Numbered from the stretch's first letter, positions 10,583 through 19,409 are shown. The stretch is 58,720 nucleotides of DNA from Gloeocapsopsis crepidinum LEGE 06123 (GCF_015207655.1 NZ_JADEWN010000032.1:1-58720); one strand, 5' to 3'. Numbers and translations: made by a program. The notes: generated by a model not told the origin, from the letters alone.

Positions 10583-13252
10583 GGTATTGCCTAAAGTGAT
10601 ATCTCCTGATCCAGTATTCAAAGCTCTATTTGCTGAAACAACGTTCAAATAAGCGTTTGGGCTGTCAGTTGAGGTCAGGGGTGAATTGTCAGCTGAGGCA
10701 CTGCATAAGTCACCAGCTGAGGCACTGCATAAGTCACTAACGCTCTCAGGGAGCGCAGCTGAGGCAGCTAAGTCACTATTTTGTATCTCCCATCGCTGAT
10801 TCACGATTTTAATTAATGCCGAGCGTTCTTCTACTGATAATCTCTCAATTTGCTGAAAAATGTAATAAGAAGTAGCTGAGAGTGCCTTATGCGGCTCAGC
10901 TGCGCTTTCTGTAAGGGCTGGTGACTTATGCAGTGCCTCAGCTGGTGACTTATGCAGTGCCTCAGCTGTAAATCCAATTCCTGATAAATAAACTTGTCCT
11001 GTATGAGATCCACGAGTGTAATCAGTCTCTCTTTTGGTTTTAGGAAATATCTCTTGAAACCTCTGACAGACATCTTTTGATACTTTTACAAGCTTGTCTC
11101 CACGCCGTGAAGGTTCTACCCAGTCTCGCTTTGTGTCTCCTTTACTATTTGTTGTAATTGTCAAGAAACCATTATCAACGTACCACTTGAGCAAACTATC
11201 GTGTAGCTCCCCCATATAAACCCGACCACCAGGCTGATAATCAAGTCCCACATCCTGACAGAAAGCCCACAAGTGATTTGTATCGCGCTGAATATCGCTC
11301 AAAGCCTTATCAGTGCAGCTGTAATCGATTCCCTCACGCGCCACTACTGGCAACGCTGCCAGCATCTTATTAAGCAGCGAGGGGCATATTTCCTTTCTAA
11401 TGAATTCCGGATCGTATCTAAATCGCGGATCAGCTTCTAATTCTCCTTTACTCGGATCGGCATTCTGCTTAAACGTCTTGTTGAACGACAATACAGCCCA
11501 ACGTGATTTAATCGCCTCTAGCGACGCTTGCAAGTTGGGCGCGTCGTTGATATTAAAGAAAAACACTGCTACTGGTGTGGTTGAGTATTCAGCGATATTT
11601 TTATGCTCAACATCTAGCGGATCGCCCGTCACTACCTTTTTGAGCGTTTGCAGATTATCCAACTGATTGAAGTTTGAATTTTCTGATGACCACGAGACAC
11701 GAGCGCCTTCTAACTTCGCTAACGGAAATTTACGCCCCTGGTCATACATCACAAAATCATTAATCGTCGCACCCACAACACCGATGCTGTACAACTGCAA
11801 CACCGTTTCTCGTAAGGCATCCTTGCCATTGTTGCCGCCTCCCTTACACAGTAGCGCCCTGATCCGTTGCCCTCTTAGGCTGCGAATTTTATTCAAATCC
11901 AAACTTGCCGCCAAAGTGCGAATAAATATTTCTTGCTGCTCTGATTCAAGACAGGCAAGGAGGCGATCGCAATTACTTGGATCAGCATTCGGATCGAAAT
12001 TAAACTGGCTGCAATACGTGTAAGGAATATCAGGACTGTGTGGCTGCAACTGCCAGCGAGGTTTATTCCCCTCCCACTCAATCACTAATCTGCCATTCAA
12101 ACAATTAATTCCTGGAGGATTGATCCGGCTCCGAGCAATTCCGAAATCAATTAGCAGCCAATTGTAGATATTCTCAACGTGCGTCGCGGTGGCATACTTA
12201 TATTCCCAATCGTAGCTAGTCATCACTGAGGTAGAGGCACACCACGCCGCTATTCGCCGTTTCTCCTCATCAGCATCAGCTAACTCGTAATGCGTACCGA
12301 TCCACTTATACAAATTCTTGTTATACGAAATCCACTGCGTATTGCTGTACAGACAGCGCTTTGCTTGCAAAATGTAATTATCTTCAGCCGGTGGCACATA
12401 CAGCGTTTCTTTGTCGCTAAAATCGCTTTTAGAAAGCGATTTACCGCGTGGGGTAATAGGATAAGCTGCTTTCCACTCTTCAAACGTCATAGCTTCATCT
12501 ACAAGCTGCTTAAATGCTGCTTCACCATGCACAACGATAAAATCATCAATTCCCTTCGTTTCTGGTGGCAAGAGCAGCACTTTAACCACAGATCCTTGGG
12601 CTGAAATTAACCGCCCCAACTTATCAAGTGCCTTGCAAACATTCGGATTCAAAAATAAATCAGAATCAAAAGCTAGGACAATCGTCCGCCCCACAGTACA
12701 GAATTGCGCTAAATCCTTCTTGAGCCTTCCCTTGCGTTGCCCATTCGTTACTCCTGGCAGTGAAATACACGCTTCCCCACAAGTCAATGCTGCGCCTGCC
12801 TTCTTAGCTCCCTCAGTAATCAATACTCTTGTACTAGGAGTATTCAGAATAGTCAGCCAATAATCCGGCTCGCCAGTATCGAGAAACAGCGGTGATGTTT
12901 CGGCATTACTCGCATTAAAGTATTTCTGATAATCAGGAGATCCATCGCGCTTAAATTTTGGCTTCCCGTCCTCATGACGATGAACTGGGGTATCAGGTTT
13001 AAATTGGCTTCCCTCATAGGTAATTTCTCCTGTTTTTGGATCTACTCCCGTTACTGACCAGCCTGGCCCGTGTTCCCAGTGCTGCCAGCGATGTTTTGTA
13101 TTGCGATTGAGCAATTCATCTATTTCGCAAGAATCGACGAGCGATCTAATATTCCGTGAAGTAATTTGAGGAGATACCCCACTAGAAATAACCCACTCAT
13201 CAAAATGTTCGCGGTGAATATGGTTAGGGCAGATATCTTTATACTGGCTCAT
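10343..13252 (-). CDS. Primase-helicase (DUF3854 TOPRIM-like + D5/SF3 helicase + C-terminal KOW-like domain)
   Basis: Replication initiator of 969 aa. The N-terminus has a TOPRIM-like primase region (DUF3854 type) with VLITEGAKKAGAAL at about 142 and TIVLAFDSDLFLNP at about 190. The middle is an SF3/D5 helicase: Walker A LLCKGGGNNGKDALRE (about 470; Asp after GK where most have Ser/Thr), ARVSWSSEN (Walker B-like) and VAVFFFNINDAPNL (sensor 1 Asn). A low-complexity linker (about 760-890) is encoded by 24-bp repeats in both orientations. A KOW-like domain ends the protein. It is divergent from the late operon. This type of protein is common in cyanobacterial plasmids and islands. Confidence 0.9.
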   Translation of the reverse strand: MSQYKDICPNHIHREHFDEWVISSGVSPQITSRNIRSLVDSCEIDELLNRNTKHRWQHWEHGPGWSVTGVDPKTGEITYEGSQFKPDTPVHRHEDGKPKFKRDGSPDYQKYFNASNAETSPLFLDTGEPDYWLTILNTPSTRVLITEGAKKAGAALTCGEACISLPGVTNGQRKGRLKKDLAQFCTVGRTIVLAFDSDLFLNPNVCKALDKLGRLISAQGSVVKVLLLPPETKGIDDFIVVHGEAAFKQLVDEAMTFEEWKAAYPITPRGKSLSKSDFSDKETLYVPPAEDNYILQAKRCLYSNTQWISYNKNLYKWIGTHYELADADEEKRRIAAWCASTSVMTSYDWEYKYATATHVENIYNWLLIDFGIARSRINPPGINCLNGRLVIEWEGNKPRWQLQPHSPDIPYTYCSQFNFDPNADPSNCDRLLACLESEQQEIFIRTLAASLDLNKIRSLRGQRIRALLCKGGGNNGKDALRETVLQLYSIGVVGATINDFVMYDQGRKFPLAKLEGARVSWSSENSNFNQLDNLQTLKKVVTGDPLDVEHKNIAEYSTTPVAVFFFNINDAPNLQASLEAIKSRWAVLSFNKTFKQNADPSKGELEADPRFRYDPEFIRKEICPSLLNKMLAALPVVAREGIDYSCTDKALSDIQRDTNHLWAFCQDVGLDYQPGGRVYMGELHDSLLKWYVDNGFLTITTNSKGDTKRDWVEPSRRGDKLVKVSKDVCQRFQEIFPKTKRETDYTRGSHTGQVYLSGIGFTAEALHKSPAEALHKSPALTESAAEPHKALSATSYYIFQQIERLSVEERSALIKIVNQRWEIQNSDLAASAALPESVSDLCSASAGDLCSASADNSPLTSTDSPNAYLNVVSANRALNTGSGDITLGNTTKNFADQNQNNHTFKIGDQVQIDCPGSKYHGKIGTITRLKQGYKYGQTIHLADIRFPGVSRAWEAQVNWLRPVTPDAKP
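10690..10968. repeat. 24-bp repeats in inverted tandem pairs inside the primase gene
   Basis: A 24-bp unit beginning CAGCTGAGGCACTGC is present twice in tandem at 10690-10713 and 10714-10737, with a degenerate third copy at about 10756-10776. The reverse complement is present twice in tandem at 10921-10944 and 10945-10968, with a degenerate copy at about 10881-10902. The 48-bp arms are perfect inverted repeats about 180 bp apart. They encode SDLCSASAGDLCSASA-like and AEALHKSPAEALHKSP peptides. Confidence 0.9.
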
Positions 13253-13410
13253 TTACTTACCCTCCATGCTTTGTAGAGATTGCATTTCGAGGGTTGTAGT
13301 CTGGGTGACTACCTTACAGCAAAATATTGTTGTAGAATCCATATGTGATTTGAATTACTCCTTATTTGTGATTGGTTAGTACCCGTATCCCAAATGGAGT
13401 GAAAACAACG

Positions 13411-13462
13411 AAGCCAGCGCATCTAGGTCGTCAAACTCTGTCAGCGCTGGCTTTTGCTTTTT
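13411..13462 (+). terminator. Strong hairpin with T-run, plus strand
   Basis: AAGCCAGCGC (13411-13420) pairs with GCGCTGGCTT (13444-13453), a 10-bp stem with a 23-nt loop, followed by TTTTGCTTTTT. It lies between the divergent primase and late operon, where no plus-strand gene is visible. It therefore either ends a short plus-strand RNA starting near 13300 or insulates the late promoter. Confidence 0.7.
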
Positions 13463-13616
13463 CTACACTCCAAATTAAATCAGGTAAGTAGTGTGCCCGA
13501 TAACGGTAAAAATACGTAAAATTGGCACTGAGCAGATACAAGCTATTAAATCCTAAAGGCTGCTACGGATCAAGATCCTTCCAGTGAAGTATATATCTAA
13601 TGATTTTGGGAACCAG

Positions 13617-13847
13617 TTAATTCTCGTCATCAAAAACTTCATCTTCTTTCTGTAATTCTCGTACTTTTCGCACAACCCGATCGTACATAGCTATTACAAT
13701 TTCTGGCTCTACATTATCTCCAAATATTTCTGTAGCAGCAGATTGTAAAAGATTCAAAGTATCAACTACGTATATGCAAGAATCTTTAACGTATTCGGGA
13801 AATTGCTACAACTGGAGACGCTGTTCATATTTACTCATTCCTTTCAT
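13617..13847 (-). pseudogene. Small hypothetical gene with an in-frame amber codon
   Basis: Reading from an ATG at 13845-13847, the frame gives MKGMSKYEQRLQL, then TAG, then an uninterrupted 62-residue segment ending at the TAA (13617-13619). That segment contains QFPEYVKDSC, AATEIFGDNVEPEIV and VVRKVRELQKEDEVFDDEN. The composition and helix-like spacing look like a real small protein interrupted by one nonsense change, for example CAG to TAG. It lies in the divergent intergenic region of E1, same strand as the primase. I do not recognise the family. Translation from an internal TTG is an alternative. Confidence 0.45.
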
Positions 13848-13873
13848 ATGCGATCGCCATTCCTCTAAATATC

Positions 13874-13905
13874 GAATATCTTAGATTAGAAGAATTGAGA
13901 TATTC
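13874..13905 (+). promoter_or_regulatory. Palindromic operator upstream of the E1 late operon
   Basis: GAATATCT (13874-13881) and AGATATTC (13898-13905) form an inverted repeat with a 16-bp spacer, ending 5 bp before the TTG start of the first late gene. E2 has the same arms and the same 16-bp spacer at 47067-47098 before its orthologue. This supports a regulator-binding site that controls the late operon in both elements. Confidence 0.6.
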
Positions 13906-13910
13906 CAAAA

Positions 13911-14240
13911 TTGGCAGAACCAACACTTCAGCAAGTATTCGGTGCAGGTGCTACACAAGATGCAACTACACTCACAATTGCAAAAGCAGATTTAGCAGCA
14001 GTAGGCTTAACAGCAAGCGCTACCAACACAGCAGAATCATTAATAGTAGGAATTCTTTTGCTTGCTAAAAATACACTTACAGCAGCAGCTTTAGATAGTA
14101 ATCCAGATCAATCAATATCAATTGAAGATAGCTTTGATTCTTTAGTTACTAGAAACAATCAAACTTTCCGTCAAAAAACATACTCAGTCAATCTCCAAAA
14201 GCTTGATACTGCTAGCACAATAGATCCAGACGATTATTAA
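13911..14240 (+). CDS. Conserved late-operon protein 1 (109 aa)
   Basis: First gene of the late operon. The start is TTG: the frame closes just upstream and no ATG is available, and the E2 orthologue (46732-47061) also starts at TTG with the same following residues (EPTLQQVFGAGATQ). No Shine-Dalgarno sequence is visible. The protein has a Thr/Ala-rich body with the motif KADLAAVGL...ATNTAESL, which recurs in late protein 3 (ADLAALTA...NNTAESLL). That suggests an old duplication. The C-terminus ends LDTASTIDPDDY. About 80 percent identical to the E2 copy by eye. Function unknown; a small structural protein is plausible. Confidence 0.8.
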   Translation: MAEPTLQQVFGAGATQDATTLTIAKADLAAVGLTASATNTAESLIVGILLLAKNTLTAAALDSNPDQSISIEDSFDSLVTRNNQTFRQKTYSVNLQKLDTASTIDPDDY

Positions 14241-14242
14241 CT

Positions 14243-15019
14243 ATGGCGATCGCAATACGTACTGATAGCTTTGTTGCACCATCAATCACGCAACTAAGCT
14301 TGTTTAATGCTATTAAACAAGCTTTTCAGAATGCAGGTTTTGTAACTCCGTTTGATGATTACACAAGCGGCACAGATCGCATCGTTGTTTATGCAATAAC
14401 ACTCGATCCATCAAAAACCTATGGTACTACTTACTTAAGAATTCGCTTAACGTCAAGCTTAGTAATTGGGCAGCAGATTTTAGCAACATGGAATACATCA
14501 AATAAAACAGGAACTGACGCCAGTTCTGAAGTAACTTATTCTGCAATTGCAACAAACAACCAAGTTGATTTTGTGGCACTTAATGCCACGCCTGAATTAA
14601 ATATAGTAATGCTAACGCAAGGCTCAACGGCGATCGCACTTGGATCGATATCGCCTGAAAATAAGCCTAGTTGGTGGAATTTAGAGGCATGGAATTATTG
14701 TTTTATTCCCATAGGGAATACTTTTGCAACTTGTCGATCGACTACAAATAATCCTTATGGTAATAGCAGTCATGATACCAGTTTAAACATCAGTAGAATG
14801 GGAAGTGCAAATAATCAAACAAACCGACGTGATATGCTTCCTGGAATTATCTTGTATACGCAATCAAATCGAGGAATTAGTGGCAGAACCTCAGACGATC
14901 TAGTTATGGTTGCTGCTTCAGGAACTACTCGTTATGATACGCTGCAAATTCCAGGCGATAGCAAACAGTATCTAATTATCGATCCGTCGGTAGGAGGCTT
15001 AGCAGTAAGGATTAGTTAA
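14243..15019 (+). CDS. Conserved late-operon protein 2 (258 aa), putative structural protein
   Basis: Starts 2 bp after gene 1 and is followed by an overlapping start (TAATG) for gene 3. The sequence is beta-rich with many Thr/Ser/Asn: FVAPSITQLSLFNAIKQAF, TPFDDYTSGTDRIVVYAI, PSWWNLEAWNYCFIP and DPSVGGLAVRIS. The E2 orthologue (45953-46729) is the same length and is the best conserved protein between the elements. No signal peptide or membrane helix is seen. I do not recognise a family. Length, composition and strict conservation fit a capsid, spike or tail protein, but this is inference. Confidence 0.8.
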   Translation: MAIAIRTDSFVAPSITQLSLFNAIKQAFQNAGFVTPFDDYTSGTDRIVVYAITLDPSKTYGTTYLRIRLTSSLVIGQQILATWNTSNKTGTDASSEVTYSAIATNNQVDFVALNATPELNIVMLTQGSTAIALGSISPENKPSWWNLEAWNYCFIPIGNTFATCRSTTNNPYGNSSHDTSLNISRMGSANNQTNRRDMLPGIILYTQSNRGISGRTSDDLVMVAASGTTRYDTLQIPGDSKQYLIIDPSVGGLAVRIS

Positions 15020-15516
15020 TGGCTATTTTCTCAGGTCAAGAGAGTAGAGGTTTTAGCTTCCCCAAGCAAAGTGTTGTGATAACTTCAACACAAATTACTA
15101 ATGGTTTTGCACAAGTAAATCAAACAAGTTTAAGCACTAATTATTTTGAATTTACAAATCAGGGAATTTACCAAGATTATCTATCAACTTTTTCGCGTTT
15201 TTTTGGAGTTAACGCGAAACAAGACAACAATTATTTATACATCAACAAGGCTGATTTAGCAGCACTAACAGCAAATGCCAATAATACAGCAGAATCACTT
15301 TTAATAGCCTTGCTACTTCAAATTAAAGAATACGAGTCAAACTCGCTACTATCCAGCGTAGTAGTTGAATATTGGAAAACTCAATTTATTAAACTTCAAG
15401 ATTATTCAATTATCCTGAATATTTTTGTTGTTAAATTATATGCTTTAGTAAAATTTATTAATTATGAATCTCAAAATGCTAGTGAGCCAATCACACCTAA
15501 CAATATAATGGATTGA
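15019..15516 (+). CDS. Conserved late-operon protein 3 (165 aa)
   Basis: Overlaps the previous stop by one base (TAATG). The central part, YQDYLSTFSRFFGVNAKQD followed by NYLYINKADLAALTANANN and TAESLLIALLLQIKEYESNS, matches the E2 protein at 45459-45953. The ADLA...NTAESLL stretch also resembles late protein 1, so the two genes probably share a domain. The C-terminal third is A/T-rich and differs in E2. Function unknown; it travels with the putative structural genes. Confidence 0.78.
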   Translation: MAIFSGQESRGFSFPKQSVVITSTQITNGFAQVNQTSLSTNYFEFTNQGIYQDYLSTFSRFFGVNAKQDNNYLYINKADLAALTANANNTAESLLIALLLQIKEYESNSLLSSVVVEYWKTQFIKLQDYSIILNIFVVKLYALVKFINYESQNASEPITPNNIMD

Positions 15517-15519
15517 TTT

Positions 15520-16095
15520 ATGTACTGTTCTGGCCATAACAAAGCTATTGTTACTTATAAACTAGGCAGCACTGCTAAGCAAGTTTATGAAACCGATAAA
15601 ACACCTATAGAAGTTACAGCTTATCAAAAAAGAGTAGCAGCTACAAACTCATTTAAAAACGAAGGGTTTGGAATTAATTTTTACAGTCCTAATAATAGAA
15701 ATTGGGTTACGTGGATAGTTCATGATTATGCTTTTTACCCTATTGAAAATTATGCATATCCTGCCATTTCTCCTTGGTTTTGTGATAGGTTTGATTTTAA
15801 TAGAAATTCATCGACAAAAGAACTATCAGGACCTAGTATAGCTCTTGATACTCTTACTATACTTCCTGATTTAAAATGTCCTAATCCACTAACATCTCGT
15901 TGTTATATAGAAATCAAACACAAAGGATTAATTATATTTCAAGATCAAGGCGATTGTCCCGCTACCTTCACAGTTCAATGTGGCGATTGTCCTGAAGACA
16001 CAATTCGCTGTAAATGTAAGGAGTATCCTGGCTATTGTTGTTTACCTTGTAAAGATGTAGCAGGGAAAATTAATAATATAGTAGTAAGGGCTTAA
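15520..16095 (+). CDS. Conserved late-operon protein 4, Cys-rich C-terminus (191 aa)
   Basis: The C-terminal 45 residues carry a dense Cys pattern: CGDCPEDTIRCKCKEYPGY followed by CCLPCKDVAGKINN. The E2 orthologue (246 aa) has the same pattern ([18 protein letters not shown] then CCIPCK) but a longer and largely different N-terminal part. This looks like a variable domain on a conserved Cys-knot or metal-binding base. A possible role is receptor binding or fibre attachment, placed just before the long fibre-like protein. No homologue is recognised. Only the C-terminal block is clearly shared. Confidence 0.78.
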   Translation: MYCSGHNKAIVTYKLGSTAKQVYETDKTPIEVTAYQKRVAATNSFKNEGFGINFYSPNNRNWVTWIVHDYAFYPIENYAYPAISPWFCDRFDFNRNSSTKELSGPSIALDTLTILPDLKCPNPLTSRCYIEIKHKGLIIFQDQGDCPATFTVQCGDCPEDTIRCKCKEYPGYCCLPCKDVAGKINNIVVRA

Positions 16096-16096
16096 T

Positions 16097-18568
16097 ATGG
16101 CAGATTGTAGTGAAATATATGCGGCGATCGCCCGATTAGAAAGAAAGATTGATTCTATCCCGCGCGTCAATGAGCAGGCAATTATTCAGAAATCAGTTAA
16201 TCTCTCTAAAAGCGCACTGCTACCAGAATTTGCCAAGTATGCCCCACTAGCTGCATTTGGTGCAGTGCAAAGTAAAGTGAATCTTTTAGGTGGAAAAGTC
16301 AACGTATTAGGAAATAGTTTGGACGGGCTAAGATATACAACTAATCAATTAGGGTCAAGGGTTAATGTAGCATCAAAAGTAGCCAATAATGCCAAGGTAG
16401 CGACAGATAAATTAGGGCGTAATGTCATCGATCAAAGTAAAAAATTAGGCGAGCTTGGCAGTAAGTATGTGAAGCTCGATCAAAAGATGGGGGGATTACT
16501 CTCAAAAATCAATCAATTAGGATCTAGATTAGGGAATTTAGCTCAAAGAATACTGCCTTTATTTAATTTAATTGGAGCAGTTGCAGGGCTTTACGCACTG
16601 TATGCTACATTGCGCGTTGTATTCCCTAGATTAGATGCGCAAGATCGCGAACTGGATGCACAAAGACAAGCGCTATCTGATAATTTATCAGCTGCGCATC
16701 GCGGCATAAATCTAGCGCGTGCTGCACAGCGTACTGCCGATGACGCACTGAGTAGATCCAAACAAACAGCCTATGAGCTAGTGGGAGTAAGAGCATCTGC
16801 TTACGCAGCACAGCAAACAGCTAATGATGGCGTAGCTACAGCTAATCGCGCTAGAGGTGAAGCAACACAAGCACAACGCACAGCAGACGCTGCTAACTCT
16901 AAAGCTAGTGACGCGGTGAATGCACTACCTGCAATCAAATCTAGTACAGCCACAGCACAACGCACAGCAGACGCTGCTAACTCTAAAGCTAGTGACGCGG
17001 TGAATGCACTACCTGCAATCAGATCTAGTACAGCCACAGCACAACGCACAGCAGACGCTGCACTTGAACAAATCTCATCAATCAGATCCACAGCACAAAA
17101 AGCATCTAATCAAGCAGCTCAAGCGCTTAATCAGCAGCCTAAAACTGGTCTCACAACTACACCATCTACTGGAATAACAAGAAGCGAAGCAGAGCTAACA
17201 CGCTTCATTAATACAACCGTTCGGCAGTCAACAGGAATTACAGCAGAACAAGCTAGAGCAGAACAAATTAGACAACAGCAAGTTGTCATACCTCAAATTG
17301 TTAATCAAACTATTCAACAATCACCAGTAATCCAACAGATCCAAAATACAGTTAATATTCAACAACCTACACAAAATGTCAATGCAGCAATTCAACAATC
17401 ACCTACAATTCAACAACTGCAAAATACAATCAAGGCACAAGAGAAAGTGAATGAGGTAAGCAATCAAAAGTTAGATGCTGTTAGCCAAAAGATTGATAAT
17501 CTTACTACCATTAATAATCAACAAACTACTTTGCTGGGTAGCATTCAAGATATTATTAAAGGAATCCAAAGAATTATTAATGGTTTTGTTGGTCAAATAA
17601 ACAACTTAGTTAATCAATTTAGTATTGTAATCAATCAAATAAATGACCTAATTAACAAGCTAAATACCTTTATCCAAAATGTAAATAATCAATTAAGGAG
17701 TATTCTTAACTATTTAATTGCTGCTTTAGCAATCCTGACTTTTATGCAGCCATTAATTCCAATTATCTTAGCTAATACAGTAAGTATTATTGGGAGACTA
17801 GCTGCAATTAAAACATTCTTGGAGAAATTCGCTAAATCAATTCACCTAGATAAAGTTTTAAACGCACTAACTTTAATCGTTTCTTTGCACAATGCTGCAA
17901 TGCTATCGCGTAATCTTGGTCAAACATTAGGTGATTTGACAAGCCAAGCTTTAACTGTAGTTGGAATCAAAGACGAGAACGGAGGCACTATTGATGTTAA
18001 CGAAATACTGAGCAAACAAACTAATGCATTCTTTGAATCAATTCTTGGGGCGGAAGTTTGGGCAGGAATAAAGACAAGCTGGATTAAAGCTAATAATATC
18101 CTTGCTAGCGCTTCTCAAATTATGTGGACAGTACGCAGTCTATTTGATTCAGGGAGAGAGATTTTAGAATGGACAGCTGAAAATACAGGTAAAATTGGCA
18201 ACGCATTAAAACGCTTTCGAGTAGTTGGGGAGAATGCTTATAAATGGATGCCAGAACGAGTAACAGCAACTAATGCTTGGGCGCTGAAAGTAGACAGAAT
18301 GCGTGAAGGTATTGATTCATTAGATGATGCTGCAAGTAGCCTAACGGGTGTATTAGGAGAGGTGCAGAATATTCAATCAGAATTCGGAGAATTGCAAGAA
18401 CAGAAGCAACAATTTGAGAATAATTTGAAAGAGTTCACACCTAAAGATAGAGAAGATAATGAACCTGTTAAGCAAGCTGTAGCAGCGGGTAAAATAGCCA
18501 GTAAAGCACCAGAGGGCATAGAAACAGTATTTAGAGGAGAAGGAGAATCAGAAGATGCCGGAACCTGA
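16097..18568 (+). CDS. Long coiled-coil fibre/tape-like protein with conserved N-terminus and membrane segments (823 aa)
   Basis: The N-terminus ([19 protein letters not shown]) matches the E2 710-aa protein. A hydrophobic helix at about 150-175 ([20 protein letters not shown]) is also conserved in E2. Then comes a long Ala/Ser/Gln coiled-coil region (about 180-530) with a 28-aa unit (TAQRTADAANSKASDAVNAL) repeated 2.3 times. A second hydrophobic stretch lies at about 534-568 (YLIAALAILTFMQPLIPIIL), followed by a C-terminal domain. The next gene starts 14 bp inside its end. Candidates are a trimeric fibre, a membrane-anchored spike or a tape-measure-like protein. The sequence does not decide. 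Confidence 0.8.
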   Translation: MADCSEIYAAIARLERKIDSIPRVNEQAIIQKSVNLSKSALLPEFAKYAPLAAFGAVQSKVNLLGGKVNVLGNSLDGLRYTTNQLGSRVNVASKVANNAKVATDKLGRNVIDQSKKLGELGSKYVKLDQKMGGLLSKINQLGSRLGNLAQRILPLFNLIGAVAGLYALYATLRVVFPRLDAQDRELDAQRQALSDNLSAAHRGINLARAAQRTADDALSRSKQTAYELVGVRASAYAAQQTANDGVATANRARGEATQAQRTADAANSKASDAVNALPAIKSSTATAQRTADAANSKASDAVNALPAIRSSTATAQRTADAALEQISSIRSTAQKASNQAAQALNQQPKTGLTTTPSTGITRSEAELTRFINTTVRQSTGITAEQARAEQIRQQQVVIPQIVNQTIQQSPVIQQIQNTVNIQQPTQNVNAAIQQSPTIQQLQNTIKAQEKVNEVSNQKLDAVSQKIDNLTTINNQQTTLLGSIQDIIKGIQRIINGFVGQINNLVNQFSIVINQINDLINKLNTFIQNVNNQLRSILNYLIAALAILTFMQPLIPIILANTVSIIGRLAAIKTFLEKFAKSIHLDKVLNALTLIVSLHNAAMLSRNLGQTLGDLTSQALTVVGIKDENGGTIDVNEILSKQTNAFFESILGAEVWAGIKTSWIKANNILASASQIMWTVRSLFDSGREILEWTAENTGKIGNALKRFRVVGENAYKWMPERVTATNAWALKVDRMREGIDSLDDAASSLTGVLGEVQNIQSEFGELQEQKQQFENNLKEFTPKDREDNEPVKQAVAAGKIASKAPEGIETVFRGEGESEDAGT
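16871..17060 (+). repeat. 84-bp tandem repeat (2.3 copies) in the fibre-like gene
   Basis: Units begin at 16871, 16955 and 17039 (period exactly 84 bp, 28 codons), almost identical in sequence. Copy-number change would lengthen or shorten the coiled coil in frame. Confidence 0.92.
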
Positions 18569-19385
18569 TAACTTTACACCTCAAGAACAGCTACAAGATA
18601 CAACTAAAAGAGTTGCAAATAGGATAATTCGTGAATACTTTAAAGATGTTATTTCACTCGAAAATGATTTAGATCTAACGACACCTCGACAAGCGCTATT
18701 AAAAGCTTGCTTGCATAGAGAAGATGATTCATTACTGTTAACTATTGCGCGAAATCAATTGTTTAGTCAGTACACTACTTATACTCGCGATCAATTTCCG
18801 ATTGTTGCTGGATCTTTGCTAGATGAAATTGATGCAAGCGTTACTTACAAGCCTAAAATTACTTTAGTTTTTAGAGAAGATTTAGATGATGTAGAAGCTG
18901 GCTATAAACCCGTAGAGATGGAGACTAGTTGGAGGCTAGTAAATGAAACAAATCAGACGATTACAAAAACAGAATTAACAACAATTGCTAATAAGATTAA
19001 AGCTAATTTCGGCACAGGTGGCGGGTATATTTTCAGAAAAGGTAGAAAACTTGTTTACTACAAGAAAAAAACACAGGGTTATCAGTTTCAATTATTAGCT
19101 AGAGATTTAGCGACTGGAAAAGATTTAATTAGAGAAATACTTTCAATGAATGGTCATAGTTTAGAAAGTAAAGCTCTATCAGTATCAGAAGTAGATGATG
19201 AATTAGAAGCATTCCCATACAATCCAGGTACTCAAACAATATTAGGAAAAAGAAAGCCTAAGCCGCGCCGTCGTCCAATGACTAACGTTAGATTTCGCTA
19301 TGCCTACGCTACTATCGCTGAATGGGGCGCTCCTGTTTATTTGTATAGTCGGAGTTACTACACTCCAGATTCACTTGTCAACTAG
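18555..19385 (+). CDS. Conserved late-operon protein 6 (276 aa)
   Basis: Overlaps the end of the fibre-like gene by 14 bp. The C-terminal two thirds matches the E2 229-aa protein (41031-41720). Shared features are KITLVFREDL versus VKLMFYQTY, the ETSWRLVNETNQTITKTEL segment versus EISFRLMNETEKTYNEAK, the YKKKTQGYQFQLLA block, and a basic stretch (KRKPKPRRRPMTNVRFRYAY) where E2 has ELRRLPRRRPVELMRFRYAE. The N-terminal 85 residues are absent from E2. The conserved RRRP...FRYA segment could bind nucleic acid. Family unknown. Confidence 0.78.
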   Translation: MPEPDNFTPQEQLQDTTKRVANRIIREYFKDVISLENDLDLTTPRQALLKACLHREDDSLLLTIARNQLFSQYTTYTRDQFPIVAGSLLDEIDASVTYKPKITLVFREDLDDVEAGYKPVEMETSWRLVNETNQTITKTELTTIANKIKANFGTGGGYIFRKGRKLVYYKKKTQGYQFQLLARDLATGKDLIREILSMNGHSLESKALSVSEVDDELEAFPYNPGTQTILGKRKPKPRRRPMTNVRFRYAYATIAEWGAPVYLYSRSYYTPDSLVN

Positions 19386-19392
19386 CAAGCAA

Positions 19393-19409
19393 GGAAAGCT
19401 ATACTTTCC
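19393..19409. promoter_or_regulatory. Small hairpin between late genes 6 and 7 of E1
   Basis: GGAAAG-CTATA-CTTTCC lies in the only gap (91 bp) of the otherwise tightly packed E1 late operon. E2 has a 16-bp palindrome in its equivalent gap. It could be a processing site, attenuator or internal promoter region that allows separate expression of the downstream genes. Confidence 0.4.

Noticed and set aside
10690-10968. 24-bp repeats as a CRISPR
   Set aside because: The units are directly tandem without spacers, inverted in the second arm and lie inside an open reading frame.
16626-17091. Minus-strand frames in the fibre-like gene
   Set aside because: Shadows of the tandem repeat on the opposite strand; sense frame is conserved in E2.
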